Shown here piece after piece: positions 33,282 to 46,163 of a stretch of DNA of 52,115 bases. A model generated the notes under the pieces. The model worked only from the letters and a program-made list of their open reading frames with translations, searched no databases and was not told where the DNA came from. A program made the position numbers and the translations under genes. Numbering within the stretch: the stretch's first letter is position 1; each line of letters begins with the position of its first letter. Location: assembly GCA_949471785.1 (NCBI GenBank), contig CASWRE010000022.1, positions 1 through 52,115 of the forward strand, in the 5' to 3' direction. The stretch is from an uncultured Lachnospiraceae bacterium (lineage in GTDB: Bacteria; Bacillota; Clostridia; Lachnospirales; Lachnospiraceae).

Positions 33282-34244
33282 ATGAAAAAGATTTTGACGG
33301 TCACTTTGAATCCCTGTGTGGATTACACCATTACCGTGCCCGCATTTTCCCGGGGCGAAAAAAACCCGGTTAAAAGAGCCAGAAAAGATGTGGCGGGAAA
33401 GGGCATCAATGTCTGCACGCTGCTGAGGAATATGGATGCGCCGGTGGTTGCCGCAGGGTTTGATTTTATGGACGGGCGAGTACGCGTCCGGGAAGCGCTG
33501 CAAAAAAGGGATATTCCCTGCGTGCTCACAGAAGTGTCCGGTAATCTGCGAACGAATATCAAGATCCTGGACGCGGCTACGGAGGAGATGACGGAGCTGA
33601 ATGAGAACGGTCATCCGGTAAGTTCCGAGAAGGCAGGGGAAGTGCGGAAACAGATCTGCGGAATCCTGGACGAACTGGACGAGGGATCGGTCATGGTGGT
33701 GAGTGGCAGCGCCCCGGCCGGTGTGCCGGCAGGTTTTTACGGGCAGTTGATTCGTGAAGGAAAAAAACGGAAAATAGTTACGATTTTGGATGCGTCCGGC
33801 GAGCTGCTCCGTCAGGGAGTGGCGGCCTGTCCTGATTTGATTAAACCGAACCTGGAGGAATTTTCTCAGTTGACGGGTTGCCGTTTTGCGTCGACGGAGG
33901 AAATCGCCCGGGAAGCCGAAAGAATCCGTCGGTCCGGTGTGCCGATGGTCTGCGTGTCCATGGGACCGGAGGGCGCGGTGATGGCGGCGGAGGAAGGCTG
34001 CTGGTACGCGAAATGCGTGGAGGTGGACGCCCATATCCGCGGCCTGCAGGGCGCCGGCGACGCCCTGGTGGCGGCTATGGCCCTGCAGATCCTGCTGGGG
34101 AACGGTCCGGAGTCCATGCTTCGCATGGGCATGGCGGCGGCCAATGCCTCCATACAGCTGGAGGGCAGTCAGATGGCCGGGCCCCTGGAGATTGCCGGAA
34201 TGATTGAGGCGATCCAGATGGAGCAGATTGTGCCAAAGGAATGA
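33282..34244 (+). CDS. PfkB-family hexose kinase (1-phosphofructokinase-like)
   Basis: 320 residues. MKKILTVTLNPCVDYTITVP is the typical LacC/FruK start; GKGINVCTLLRNM, VVSGSAPAGVPAGFYGQLI, KPNLEEFSQLTG and GAGDALVAAMALQILLGNGP (Asp as catalytic base) follow. Such enzymes phosphorylate fructose 1-phosphate or tagatose 6-phosphate. No fru or lac transport genes are next to it, so the substrate is open. Weak ribosome binding site (AGGGGAAA). Probably co-transcribed with ilvE; a strong terminator follows. Confidence 0.88.
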   Translation: MKKILTVTLNPCVDYTITVPAFSRGEKNPVKRARKDVAGKGINVCTLLRNMDAPVVAAGFDFMDGRVRVREALQKRDIPCVLTEVSGNLRTNIKILDAATEEMTELNENGHPVSSEKAGEVRKQICGILDELDEGSVMVVSGSAPAGVPAGFYGQLIREGKKRKIVTILDASGELLRQGVAACPDLIKPNLEEFSQLTGCRFASTEEIAREAERIRRSGVPMVCVSMGPEGAVMAAEEGCWYAKCVEVDAHIRGLQGAGDALVAAMALQILLGNGPESMLRMGMAAANASIQLEGSQMAGPLEIAGMIEAIQMEQIVPKE

Positions 34245-34263
34245 TATACATAGAGAAAAGGTG

Positions 34264-34314
34264 AAAAGCCCATGTGCCGGGATATGAATGATTTTCGGCG
34301 CATGGGCTTTTTTG
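34264..34314 (+). terminator. Terminator after the ilvE-pfkB pair
   Basis: AAAAGCCCATG (34264-34274) pairs with CATGGGCTTTT (34300-34310), with inner GCCG/CGGC, then a T-run. Confidence 0.85.
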
Positions 34315-34354
34315 TTGACCAGCATTTTCACGAATTAAAGTATCACAAAAATTC

Positions 34355-34486
34355 TTGAAACTAAGAAAGAAAATCTGATATAATTAATTATTATCTGAAA
34401 AATATAAAATGCAATACAAATATTCAAATAATCTGACAATATATCGAGAAGTTGTTATTTACAAACCGTACAAAAAGTAGTATAGT
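34355..34486 (+). promoter_or_regulatory. Two candidate promoters of gltBD
   Basis: P1: TTGAAA (34355-34360), 18-base spacer, TATAAT (34379-34384). P2: TTTACA (34458-34463), 17-base spacer, TATAGT (34481-34486). The AT-rich 317-base spacer holds no gene. ACCGG/CCGGT pair in the leader near 34498-34517. No T-box or glutamine-riboswitch sequence recognised. Confidence 0.6.
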
Positions 34487-34561
34487 AACACCAGCGTACC
34501 GGACAGAGATGTACCGGTGCACGTATGAACCGGAGTCAGGTATAGGGAAAGGAAGTGCACC

Positions 34562-39115
<4,554 letters not shown>

Positions 39116-39128
39116 GGAGGGTCAGAAG

Positions 39129-40622
39129 ATGGGAAAACCAACAGGATTTATGGATTATAACAGGGAAGAAAGCCTGTCCGAGGCTCCTTTAAAACGGATT
39201 CGCCATTTTAAGGAATTTCATGTGCATCTGCCTCTGGAAAAGCAGCAGGAGCAGAGCGCAAGGTGCATGGCCTGCGGCGTGCCTTTCTGCCAGTCTGGTA
39301 TGATGATCGGCGGTATGGCTTCAGGTTGCCCGTTGCACAATCTGATCCCCGAGTGGAACGACCTGGCGTATATGGGCAACTGGGAGGCGGCTTACAGCCG
39401 TCTGAAAAAGACCAGCAGCTTTCCGGAATTTACGTCCCGGGTTTGCCCGGCCCTCTGTGAGAAGGCCTGTACCTGCAATATCAACGGCGATCCGGTGACC
39501 ACGAAGGATAATGAGTACGCCATCATCGAGCATGCCTACGAGATGGGCTATGCCAAGGCCGACCCGCCCCGGGTGTGCACCGGGAAAAAGGTGGCCGTGG
39601 TGGGCAGCGGTCCTTCGGGTCTGGCCGCTGCCGATCAGTTGAATAAAAGAGGTCATTTGGTGACTGTTTTCGAGAGAAACGACCGGGTGGGGGGGCTGCT
39701 GCGTTACGGCATCCCGAATATGAAACTGGAAAAAGACGTGATAGACCGGAAAATCTCCATCATGGAGGAGGAGGGCGTCACCTTTGTGACCAATGCCAAT
39801 GTGGGCGTAAATCCGAAGGCGGAGGAACTGCTCAGGGAATACGACCGGGTGGTACTTTGCTGCGGGGCCTCTAATCCCCGGGATATCAATGTCCCCGGCC
39901 GGGATGCCAAAGGGATCTATTTTGCCGTGGACTTTCTGACAGGCGTGACAAAGAGTCTGCTGGATTCAGGGCTCAAGGATAAAAAGCATGTAGCCGTGGA
40001 AGGCAAAAAAGTGATGGTTATCGGCGGCGGCGATACTGGAAATGACTGTTGCGGCACGGCTATCCGGCTGGGGGCCGACAGTGTCGTCCAGCTGGAGATG
40101 ATGCCGAAAGCGCCGGATGAGCGGGCCGACAATAACCCCTGGCCCCAGTGGCCCCGGGTCTGCAAGACGGACTACGGCCAGGAGGAGGCTATCGCCCTGT
40201 GGGGACATGATCCCCGGATTTACACCACCACCGTGACGGAATTCGTCAAAAACGACAAAGGTGAGCTGTGCCAGGCCAAGCTGGTGAAGCTGGAGAGTAA
40301 AAAGGATGAGAAGAGCGGACGCTTTATGATGGTTCCCAAAGCCGGCACGGAGACGGTGGCGGACGTGGATATCGTGCTGATCGCGGCGGGCTTTTTGGGG
40401 GCTCAGAAGTATGTGGCCAACGCCTTCGGCGTAGAACTAAACGGCCGTACCAACGTGGCTACCGGTGAGGGCCGCTATGAGACCAATGTGCCGAATGTAT
40501 TTACGGCAGGCGATATGCACCGGGGGCAGTCCCTGGTGGTATGGGCCATCCGCGAGGGCCGGGAGGCCGCGAAGGCGGTGGACGAGAGCCTGATGGGGTA
40601 TACGAATCTGGCGGTACAATAG
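39129..40622 (+). CDS. gltD: Glutamate synthase, small subunit
   Basis: 497 residues from ATG 39129 (MGKPTGFMDYNREESLSEAP), AAGGAGGG upstream. N-terminal cysteines in ARCMACGVPFCQSG and SRVCPALCEKACTCNI bind two 4Fe-4S clusters; VGSGPSGLAAADQL binds FAD and VIGGGDTGNDCCGTAIR binds NADPH. Delivers electrons to GltB. The pair assimilates nitrogen together with glutamine synthetase. Confidence 0.97.
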   Translation: MGKPTGFMDYNREESLSEAPLKRIRHFKEFHVHLPLEKQQEQSARCMACGVPFCQSGMMIGGMASGCPLHNLIPEWNDLAYMGNWEAAYSRLKKTSSFPEFTSRVCPALCEKACTCNINGDPVTTKDNEYAIIEHAYEMGYAKADPPRVCTGKKVAVVGSGPSGLAAADQLNKRGHLVTVFERNDRVGGLLRYGIPNMKLEKDVIDRKISIMEEEGVTFVTNANVGVNPKAEELLREYDRVVLCCGASNPRDINVPGRDAKGIYFAVDFLTGVTKSLLDSGLKDKKHVAVEGKKVMVIGGGDTGNDCCGTAIRLGADSVVQLEMMPKAPDERADNNPWPQWPRVCKTDYGQEEAIALWGHDPRIYTTTVTEFVKNDKGELCQAKLVKLESKKDEKSGRFMMVPKAGTETVADVDIVLIAAGFLGAQKYVANAFGVELNGRTNVATGEGRYETNVPNVFTAGDMHRGQSLVVWAIREGREAAKAVDESLMGYTNLAVQ

Positions 40623-40632
40623 GACAGCGCTA

Positions 40633-40670
40633 AAAATCCTGCGATTGTTTCGGCAATCGCAGGATTTTTT
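40633..40670. terminator. Strong bidirectional terminator after gltD
   Basis: AAAATCCTGCGATTG (40633-40647) and CAATCGCAGGATTTT (40654-40668), perfect 15-bp stem with a 6-base loop and T-runs on both strands. Lies between gltD and the convergent rhaB. Confidence 0.9.
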
Positions 40671-40730
40671 GACTGCAAATTTTTTATGGCGGCCGTATCT
40701 CTTTTTCCGCATACCGAGCGGAAGCGGCCG

Positions 40731-42221
40731 TCAGCTTCGCGTATCCAGAAAAGCGAGGAACCGTCCGTAGGCATCCTCCCACAAGGCCGTATCTTCCGGC
40801 GTGTAACGATCCAGTTTGGCGGAGGCGCATACTACTTGGCGGATTTCCCGCAGAGAGCCGAGCTCACCGCAGCCGTAAGCCTGCATTAGGGCGTTGCCCA
40901 TGGCGCTGCATTCTATCGGGCCGCAGATCACGGGAATCCGGAGGGCGTTTGCCGAAAACTGGTTCAGCATGCGGTTGTTTGTACCGCCGCCGGTGATATG
41001 CAGGGTCTCCAGTTTCGTGCCGCAGGCAGAGGCGATCCGATGCAGGATGAAACGATATTTCAGGGCAAGGGATTCGTAGATGACACGGGCGATTGCGCCT
41101 GCGTCATCGGGAGGGATTTCCGCCTGACCGCTGTCTTTAAGATAAACGGCGATCCGTTCCGGCATATCGCCGGGCGGGAAAAAGCAGGAATCATCCGGAT
41201 CAATGAAAGCCCGGAAAGGTTCGGCCTTTTCGGCCAGTTCCACGATCTCGGCATAGCCAAGTCCGGGACAGTCAGATTCCCACCGATATTTGCATTGCTG
41301 GATGATCCACAGACCCATGATATTTTTTAGAAACAGAGATTTTCCCAGCACTCCGGCTGAATTGGAAATGTTCATGCGATAACAGGTTTCGTCGGTGACG
41401 GGCGCGTCGATTTCCACACTGGCCAGGGACCAGGTGCCGGAGCTGATGGAAGCCCAGTTGCCCTGGGTGAGAGCGGGCACGGCCACAGAGGCGCTGGCGG
41501 TATCGTGGGCTGCCGGAGCGATGATTTTTACGCCGGGTTTAAGCCCTGCGGCCGCGGCCAGTTCTTCCGACAGTGTGCCGATAATATCGCCGGCAAACAC
41601 AATGGGCGTTTTGATTCGCTCCGGGATGGAGAAGGCAGACAGGATGTCGTCGTCCCACTGCCTGTCGCGGGTATCCGCCAATTGAGAGATGGACGCGGCG
41701 GTGTATTCGCAGGTGGGTTTTGCTCCCAGCAGGAAATGTATGGTATCGGCAATGAACATCATGCCGTGGGCGTCGGACAGATAATCGGGGTCCAGTGACA
41801 TCTCCTGAATGAACTGATTCAGGGTGTTGAAATCCAGAAACTGTATGCCGCAGCGCTCATACAGCCGTTTTTTTCCGAATTGCTCTTCCATAATTTCATA
41901 AGGTTTCCGGGAAACCATGCGGCGGTAGCTTTTTGGGAGGCCCTGTACGGCATGATTATGGTCAAGCAGACAGTAGTCCACCCCCCAGGCGTCTGCGCCG
42001 ATGGAGTCCAGATGGGAGCCATAACGCGATACATAGAGCTTTAAGGCGGTGACAATCTCGTCAAAATAGCGATAGATGTTCCAGTAGTATTCGCCGCGGA
42101 CAGTGCAGATCTGCGTGGGAAAACGATGGAGCTCTTCCATATGCAGTTTTCCGTTTTCCAGCGTGCCCACCATGCAGCGGCCGCTTTCCGCTCCCAGGTC
42201 AATAGCAAAATGTCGGGTCAT
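40731..42221 (-). CDS. rhaB: Rhamnulokinase (FGGY family)
   Basis: 496 residues from ATG 42221 with GGGAGG upstream. HFAIDLGAESGRCMVGTLEN is the FGGY ATPase start of rhamnulokinases (DLGAESGR), with GADAWGVDYCLLD, AAHDTASASVAVPA, SSGTWSLASVE and HITGGGTNNRMLNQFSANAL. Phosphorylates L-rhamnulose with ATP, step two of rhamnose use. Last gene of the minus-strand operon, 1 base after the UroD-like gene. The aldolase rhaD is not in the window. Confidence 0.95.
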   Translation of the reverse strand: MTRHFAIDLGAESGRCMVGTLENGKLHMEELHRFPTQICTVRGEYYWNIYRYFDEIVTALKLYVSRYGSHLDSIGADAWGVDYCLLDHNHAVQGLPKSYRRMVSRKPYEIMEEQFGKKRLYERCGIQFLDFNTLNQFIQEMSLDPDYLSDAHGMMFIADTIHFLLGAKPTCEYTAASISQLADTRDRQWDDDILSAFSIPERIKTPIVFAGDIIGTLSEELAAAAGLKPGVKIIAPAAHDTASASVAVPALTQGNWASISSGTWSLASVEIDAPVTDETCYRMNISNSAGVLGKSLFLKNIMGLWIIQQCKYRWESDCPGLGYAEIVELAEKAEPFRAFIDPDDSCFFPPGDMPERIAVYLKDSGQAEIPPDDAGAIARVIYESLALKYRFILHRIASACGTKLETLHITGGGTNNRMLNQFSANALRIPVICGPIECSAMGNALMQAYGCGELGSLREIRQVVCASAKLDRYTPEDTALWEDAYGRFLAFLDTRS

Positions 42222-42222
42222 A

Positions 42223-43293
42223 TCAGCCTCCCTGCGCCACGCGCTCCAGACGATCAATGTTTAACGGATACCGGCCCAGTTCTTTGCGTATCTCCAGGAA
42301 ATATTTCCAGTTGTCGGGATTGATTCCCGCATGGATGGAGTTGGAAGAGGAGATGATCAGGCCGCCGCCCCTGCCGCCCTCCAGCAGACACCGGGCAGTT
42401 TCTTCCCGCACAGCGGACAGTGGCTGATCTACCAGGGTAGATACGCAGTCCACATTGCCTTTAAACGCGATCTGGTGTCCGTAAGCCTTTTTCAGGACGG
42501 CCATGTCCATGTTTCCTCTGCGGTCGATGGGGTCCAGACAGTCGATGCCGGAACCGATCAGATCTTTTACGACAGAATTCAGGTCGCCGTCGCTGTGCTT
42601 GATGACCTTCATATTCATGGATTTGGCGTGCTGTACCAGCTTGGTAAAATAGGGCAGCACCGTCTCCCGGAACATCTGGGGACTCATCAGCAGATTATTG
42701 TTGTTGGCGATGTCGTCGCCCACGACGATCACCTCCACGCCCAGATCGTGCAGGTTTTCGCAGACACGGCAGGAGAAATCCAGGCTGATCTGCATCAGCC
42801 GGTGCAGAAGATCTTCGTCGGTATAAAAACTGGCGAGATAATTTTCAAAGCCAAGAAGGTCCCGGGGCTGGGAAACCACATCCCGGACCCGGCCGATGAC
42901 GAGCTTTTCTCCGTTGAATGCCTTCAGTGTTTTTTTAATTTTGTCATAACGGTAATCCGCGTCAGGGTCCGGTATGGTGAAATTGTCCAGATCAGAGAGC
43001 TCTTCCAGAGGGTAACGGATCGGGACGGGGTATTCCTCGTGCACTTTGCACACGATTCCCCACTCATTTCGGATCACGTCTCCGCTGCCGTTTTTTCCTT
43101 CTTCTAATAGTTCGTTTTTGTAATCCAGAGCCACGGCCAGACCGTCCAGATCGGCCAGCCGGGCAAATTCGACGGGATCTTTCGTGCCGTACATCTTTTC
43201 GATGACGTTGGTGGCCAGTACCCATTCGAGGGTGGGTACGTGGTCGGGTTCCCGGCGGTTCAGGGCCGCCAGGATTCTTTCTTTACCGGTCAT
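42223..43293 (-). CDS. Uroporphyrinogen-decarboxylase-family protein
   Basis: 356 residues, AGGAGG before ATG 43293. MTGKERILAALNRREPDHVP is the family start; VIVVGDDIANNNNLLMSPQM, MNMKVIKHSDGDLNSVVKDL and IDCLDPIDRRGNMDMAVLKK, IAFKGNVDCV follow the TIM-barrel of UroD and MtaA-type methyltransferases. A His and Asp in KHSDGDL occupy the region where MtaA/CmuA bind zinc and corrinoid thiol substrates. Heme or methyltransfer genes are absent; it sits between rhamnose isomerase and kinase with tight spacing, so it probably serves rhamnose or deoxysugar use in an unknown way. Confidence 0.85.
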   Translation of the reverse strand: MTGKERILAALNRREPDHVPTLEWVLATNVIEKMYGTKDPVEFARLADLDGLAVALDYKNELLEEGKNGSGDVIRNEWGIVCKVHEEYPVPIRYPLEELSDLDNFTIPDPDADYRYDKIKKTLKAFNGEKLVIGRVRDVVSQPRDLLGFENYLASFYTDEDLLHRLMQISLDFSCRVCENLHDLGVEVIVVGDDIANNNNLLMSPQMFRETVLPYFTKLVQHAKSMNMKVIKHSDGDLNSVVKDLIGSGIDCLDPIDRRGNMDMAVLKKAYGHQIAFKGNVDCVSTLVDQPLSAVREETARCLLEGGRGGGLIISSSNSIHAGINPDNWKYFLEIRKELGRYPLNIDRLERVAQGG

Positions 43294-43308
43294 ATTGTCG
43301 TACCTCCT

Positions 43309-44541
43309 TTAACATCCGCCGCCAAGGGTCAGGGCCCCGGCGCCCCGGGTGGCTTCAATGTGTGCCTGGTGGCCGCCCCGGCGATAGTTCAGGAGCGGAT
43401 TCGTGCAGCTTAGTCCCAGCTCAATCCGTACCTGCTCGATCAGAGGCTGGACGTCTGTTTCAAAAGCTTCCATGAGGATTTTGCTGCTCATGATGGTGTC
43501 GTTGGCGGCCTGACTTTCTTTTAAGGCCGCGCGGTCGATGATCAGGGCTTTTGCGTAAGCGGTCTGGATATTCATGACGGAATAAATGATGCCTTCAATA
43601 CTATTTTCAATATTGTGGGACTGATCCAGCATATAAGTGATGGCTGTGGGTATGCCTTCTGTCTCGGCGTCCACGATTTCTTTGTAGATCATATAGATTT
43701 CCATGGGATTGACGGTGCCGAGGATCAGGTCGTCATCGGCATATTTGTGATTGTTAAAATGGAAACCGCCCAGCCGTCCTTCGTCCAGTAAAGTGGCGAT
43801 GATGTGTTCCACATTTACGCCGGGCAGATGATGGCCCAGGTCGACCAGTACTTTAGCCCGCTCTCCCAGCTTTGTACACATCAGATGAGAGATGCCCCAA
43901 TCGCTGACGTCCGTGGTGTAGAAAAAGGGCTCAAAAGGCTTGTATTCCAGCAGGAGGGTCATGTCTTCGTCCATGGTATCATACAGATGCTTCAGCCCCT
44001 CATAGAGACGGTGTTTCCGCTTCCGCAGATGATCCTGGCCGGGATAGTTGGTGCCGTCCGCCACCCACATGCCGATGGTTTTGCAGTTCAGTTCGCGGCA
44101 GATGCGCACGCAGTCCTCAAAATGAGCTTTTGTCTGTTCGCGGACGGCCTCAAGGGGCGAGCACATGGAACCGAAACGAAATTCCTGTCCGCTGAATGTA
44201 TTAGGGTGCAGGGTGCCCAGTTGCAATCCTTTTTCTTCTGCATATTGTTTTACCGGGATGTAGTTGCCATCGTCGGTTTTATCCCAGCAGACATGAGTGG
44301 CCATGCGGGGGGTAACGCCGAGACAGCGCTGGATTTCCGCGCAGTCGTCGATGCGGTCCCAGACGGTGACTGCCGCGCCCTTGTCGGCGAAAGTACCATA
44401 GCGGGTGCCGGAATTTCCCACGGCCCACGAAGGAAGTTCGATGACCTGTGCCTTAAGCCTGTCTTTTACGGCATGTACATCTATGCCGCGGCGGGTGAGG
44501 TGTTCGCATAGAAGTGAGTATCTTTCCTTGTGTTGTTTCAT
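43309..44541 (-). CDS. rhaI: L-rhamnose isomerase (RhaI type)
   Basis: 410 residues from ATG 44541, AAAGGAA upstream; a TTG at 44562 is a weaker choice. LKAQVIELPSWAVGNSGTRY and FGSMCSPLEAVREQTKAHFE, LLEYKPFEPFFYTTDVSDWG (metal-binding Glu), KVLVDLGHHLPGVNVEHIIA (Asp and His) and GGFHFNNHKYADDDLILGTV match the Pseudomonas stutzeri-like isomerase, not the E. coli RhaA type. Converts L-rhamnose to L-rhamnulose with a divalent metal. First gene of the isomerase-UroD-kinase operon, with a LacI-type operator 53-64 bases upstream. Confidence 0.92.
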   Translation of the reverse strand: MKQHKERYSLLCEHLTRRGIDVHAVKDRLKAQVIELPSWAVGNSGTRYGTFADKGAAVTVWDRIDDCAEIQRCLGVTPRMATHVCWDKTDDGNYIPVKQYAEEKGLQLGTLHPNTFSGQEFRFGSMCSPLEAVREQTKAHFEDCVRICRELNCKTIGMWVADGTNYPGQDHLRKRKHRLYEGLKHLYDTMDEDMTLLLEYKPFEPFFYTTDVSDWGISHLMCTKLGERAKVLVDLGHHLPGVNVEHIIATLLDEGRLGGFHFNNHKYADDDLILGTVNPMEIYMIYKEIVDAETEGIPTAITYMLDQSHNIENSIEGIIYSVMNIQTAYAKALIIDRAALKESQAANDTIMSSKILMEAFETDVQPLIEQVRIELGLSCTNPLLNYRRGGHQAHIEATRGAGALTLGGGC

Positions 44542-44593
44542 AGTGATGTTTTCCTTTCCCAATTTGTACGGACAGTGAGGGCTGTCTCAAAAT

Positions 44594-44605
44594 GGGAACG
44601 ATACC
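44594..44605. promoter_or_regulatory. Candidate LacI-family operator O1
   Basis: GGGAACGATACC, upstream of rhaI. With its flanks (TGGGAACGATACCA) it fits the general LacI/CcpA pattern TGnnAnCGnTnnCA. Identical core at 46061. Confidence 0.65.
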
Positions 44606-44619
44606 ATAACCAACATAAC

Positions 44620-44662
44620 ACAAAAAAGAGCCGCAGTCAACAATAACCGCGGTTCTTTTTGG
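44620..44662. terminator. Terminator of the LacI gene
   Basis: AAAGAGCCGC pairs with GCGGTTCTTT (one G-U), A-run before and T-run after, usable in both directions; read from the minus strand it ends in six U's. Confidence 0.75.
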
Positions 44663-44669
44663 AATATGT

Positions 44670-44712
44670 GTAACCGTTCAGCCTTCGGCAAAGTCCCGGA
44701 CTGAACCGTTAC
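44670..44712. repeat. GTAAC-family inverted repeat (copy F)
   Basis: GTAACCGTTCAG (44670-44681) and CTGAACCGTTAC (44701-44712), one mismatch. Between them GCAAAGTCC, also found in the left part of copy D (22188-22196 region). Only 3 bases past the LacI stop codon. Confidence 0.7.
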
Positions 44713-44715
44713 GGA

Positions 44716-45732
44716 TTATGTACTTTCCCGCCGGATGAATTTGGATTTCAGAAGGACGGAGTGATTGTAATCGCTGCCCTGCTGGATTTTCCGGATCAGC
44801 ACGTGCATGGCTTCTTTGGCGATCTGGTCGATGGGCTGGCTCATGGTGGAAAGCTTCGGCGTACACATGGTGGATAAGATAATGTTGTCATATCCGGTGA
44901 GACGGACCTGATCCGGCACGCGGTAGCCGTTTTCCTGCAGGTACTGGAGCGCGCCCACGGCCAGCATATCCGTGGCAGAGATGATGGCATCGGGGGGAGC
45001 GGGCTGGGCCATGAGGATTTGGGCCGCACGGCCTCCCAGGGTAAAATGAGATTCATTGGGGGGCTGCGGATCGTCGAAAAATACCAGTTTCTCATCCAGA
45101 TCACAGCCGCAGGCGGTCATACTGGCCCGGTAGCCAAGGTAACGGTAAGTGATGTTACGGATATCGTTAATGCCGATAAAGGCGATGCGCCGGGAACCGG
45201 TACTATGTAAATAGCGGACGATCTCGGCGGTATCGTTCAGGCCGTCCGTACCGATACAGGAGATACCGGGCCGGCTGTCCAGCGGCTGAGGATTGTCGAG
45301 AAAGACGACGGGGAGCGTTTTGGACATACGGTACAGTTCATCGGTTATGGCATTATCTCTGTAGAAACAGCAGATAACCCCGTCCACCTGGCGCTGCCGC
45401 AGCCAGGCCATATATTTTTGCGCATGATCCCCGTTGGCGCTTCCGTTCAGCAGAAAGACCATATAGTCATTTTCGGTGGCTATTTTTTCTACACTGTACA
45501 ACAGCTCGTTATAGTAGAGATTGGAGGTTTCCTCCACCATGAGAGCAATGGTTTTTGTCTTACCGGTCCGAATGCCCTGAGCCAGATAGCTGGGCGTATA
45601 GTTCAGTTCCCGCATGGCCTTCTCAATTCGATGCCGGGTGGAATCCTTGATACTGCCGGAACCCGTGATCACCCGTGACACGGTGCTTTTGCTGACACCG
45701 GCTTTTTTTGCAACATCATATATAGTAACCAA
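44716..45732 (-). CDS. LacI-family transcriptional regulator
   Basis: 338 residues from TTG 45732, giving VTIYDVAKKAGVSKSTVSRV as the HTH (residues 2-21); then RIEKAMRELNYTPSYLAQGI hinge and a sugar-binding core (TIALMVEETSNLYYNELLYS, GYRASMTACGC, DAIISATDMLAVGALQYLQE). A second TTG at 45774 would add 14 residues and has GAGGAG upstream within a hairpin, so the start is not certain. Divergent from the transporter genes and next to the rhamnose operon; three matching operator-like sites lie around it. Likely a repressor relieved by rhamnose or a derivative. Confidence 0.9.
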   Translation of the reverse strand: MVTIYDVAKKAGVSKSTVSRVITGSGSIKDSTRHRIEKAMRELNYTPSYLAQGIRTGKTKTIALMVEETSNLYYNELLYSVEKIATENDYMVFLLNGSANGDHAQKYMAWLRQRQVDGVICCFYRDNAITDELYRMSKTLPVVFLDNPQPLDSRPGISCIGTDGLNDTAEIVRYLHSTGSRRIAFIGINDIRNITYRYLGYRASMTACGCDLDEKLVFFDDPQPPNESHFTLGGRAAQILMAQPAPPDAIISATDMLAVGALQYLQENGYRVPDQVRLTGYDNIILSTMCTPKLSTMSQPIDQIAKEAMHVLIRKIQQGSDYNHSVLLKSKFIRREST

Positions 45733-45780
45733 AAACTGCCTGCTTTCCCGCCTGTCGAGCGATTTTTTTGCCAAATGATT

Positions 45781-45803
45781 TATCCGCTCCTCGGAGCGGA
45801 TAG
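45781..45803 (-). promoter_or_regulatory. Hairpin masking a ribosome-binding sequence before LacI
   Basis: On the minus strand CCGCTCC-GA-GGAGCGG is a perfect 7-bp stem containing GGAG, about 12 bases before the alternative TTG start at 45774. Confidence 0.45.
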
Positions 45804-45864
45804 GAATTATGGGTAGTATAGCATTGCAGTTCCGATTAGTCAATTCAATGGAACACGAAAAAAT

Positions 45865-45876
45865 GGTAACGTTCCC
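45865..45876. promoter_or_regulatory. Candidate operator O2 upstream of the LacI gene
   Basis: GGTAACGTTCCC; its reverse complement GGGAACGTTACC differs from O1 and O3 in one base. Suggests autoregulation. Confidence 0.55.
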
Positions 45877-45952
45877 TAGTTGGCATAAATAATAAATAAC
45901 CATTCGATCTATAGTAAAAAATGACGAAAAACAGAAGAAATAAAAAAAGTAA

Positions 45953-45981
45953 TTGACAATATTACGCACATTCTGTATAAA
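45953..45981 (+). promoter_or_regulatory. Promoter of the sugar transporter operon
   Basis: -35 TTGACA (45953-45958), 17-base spacer, -10 TATAAA (45976-45981). A hairpin GGAGC/GCTCC (about 46012-46034) lies in the leader. The gene-free 431-base gap between the LacI and transporter genes holds this promoter and operators O2 and O3. Confidence 0.75.
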
Positions 45982-46060
45982 AGAAATAACAGACAGAGAG
46001 AAAATACACCGGAGCAGGGGAGGATTGAGGCTCCTTTCCCCTTTTCTGTCGCTCCAAAAA

Positions 46061-46072
46061 GGGAACGATACC
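46061..46072. promoter_or_regulatory. Candidate operator O3 in the transporter leader
   Basis: GGGAACGATACC, identical to O1, about 75 bases downstream of the expected transcription start; a repressor bound here could block elongation. Confidence 0.6.
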
Positions 46073-46163
46073 AAAAAGTGGATAAACAGAAACCGGGAGA
46101 GGACTTTCTGTGTGTGGACGAAGCGCAATCGTAAATTCATCTATCAAACGGAGGAAAGTTAAG

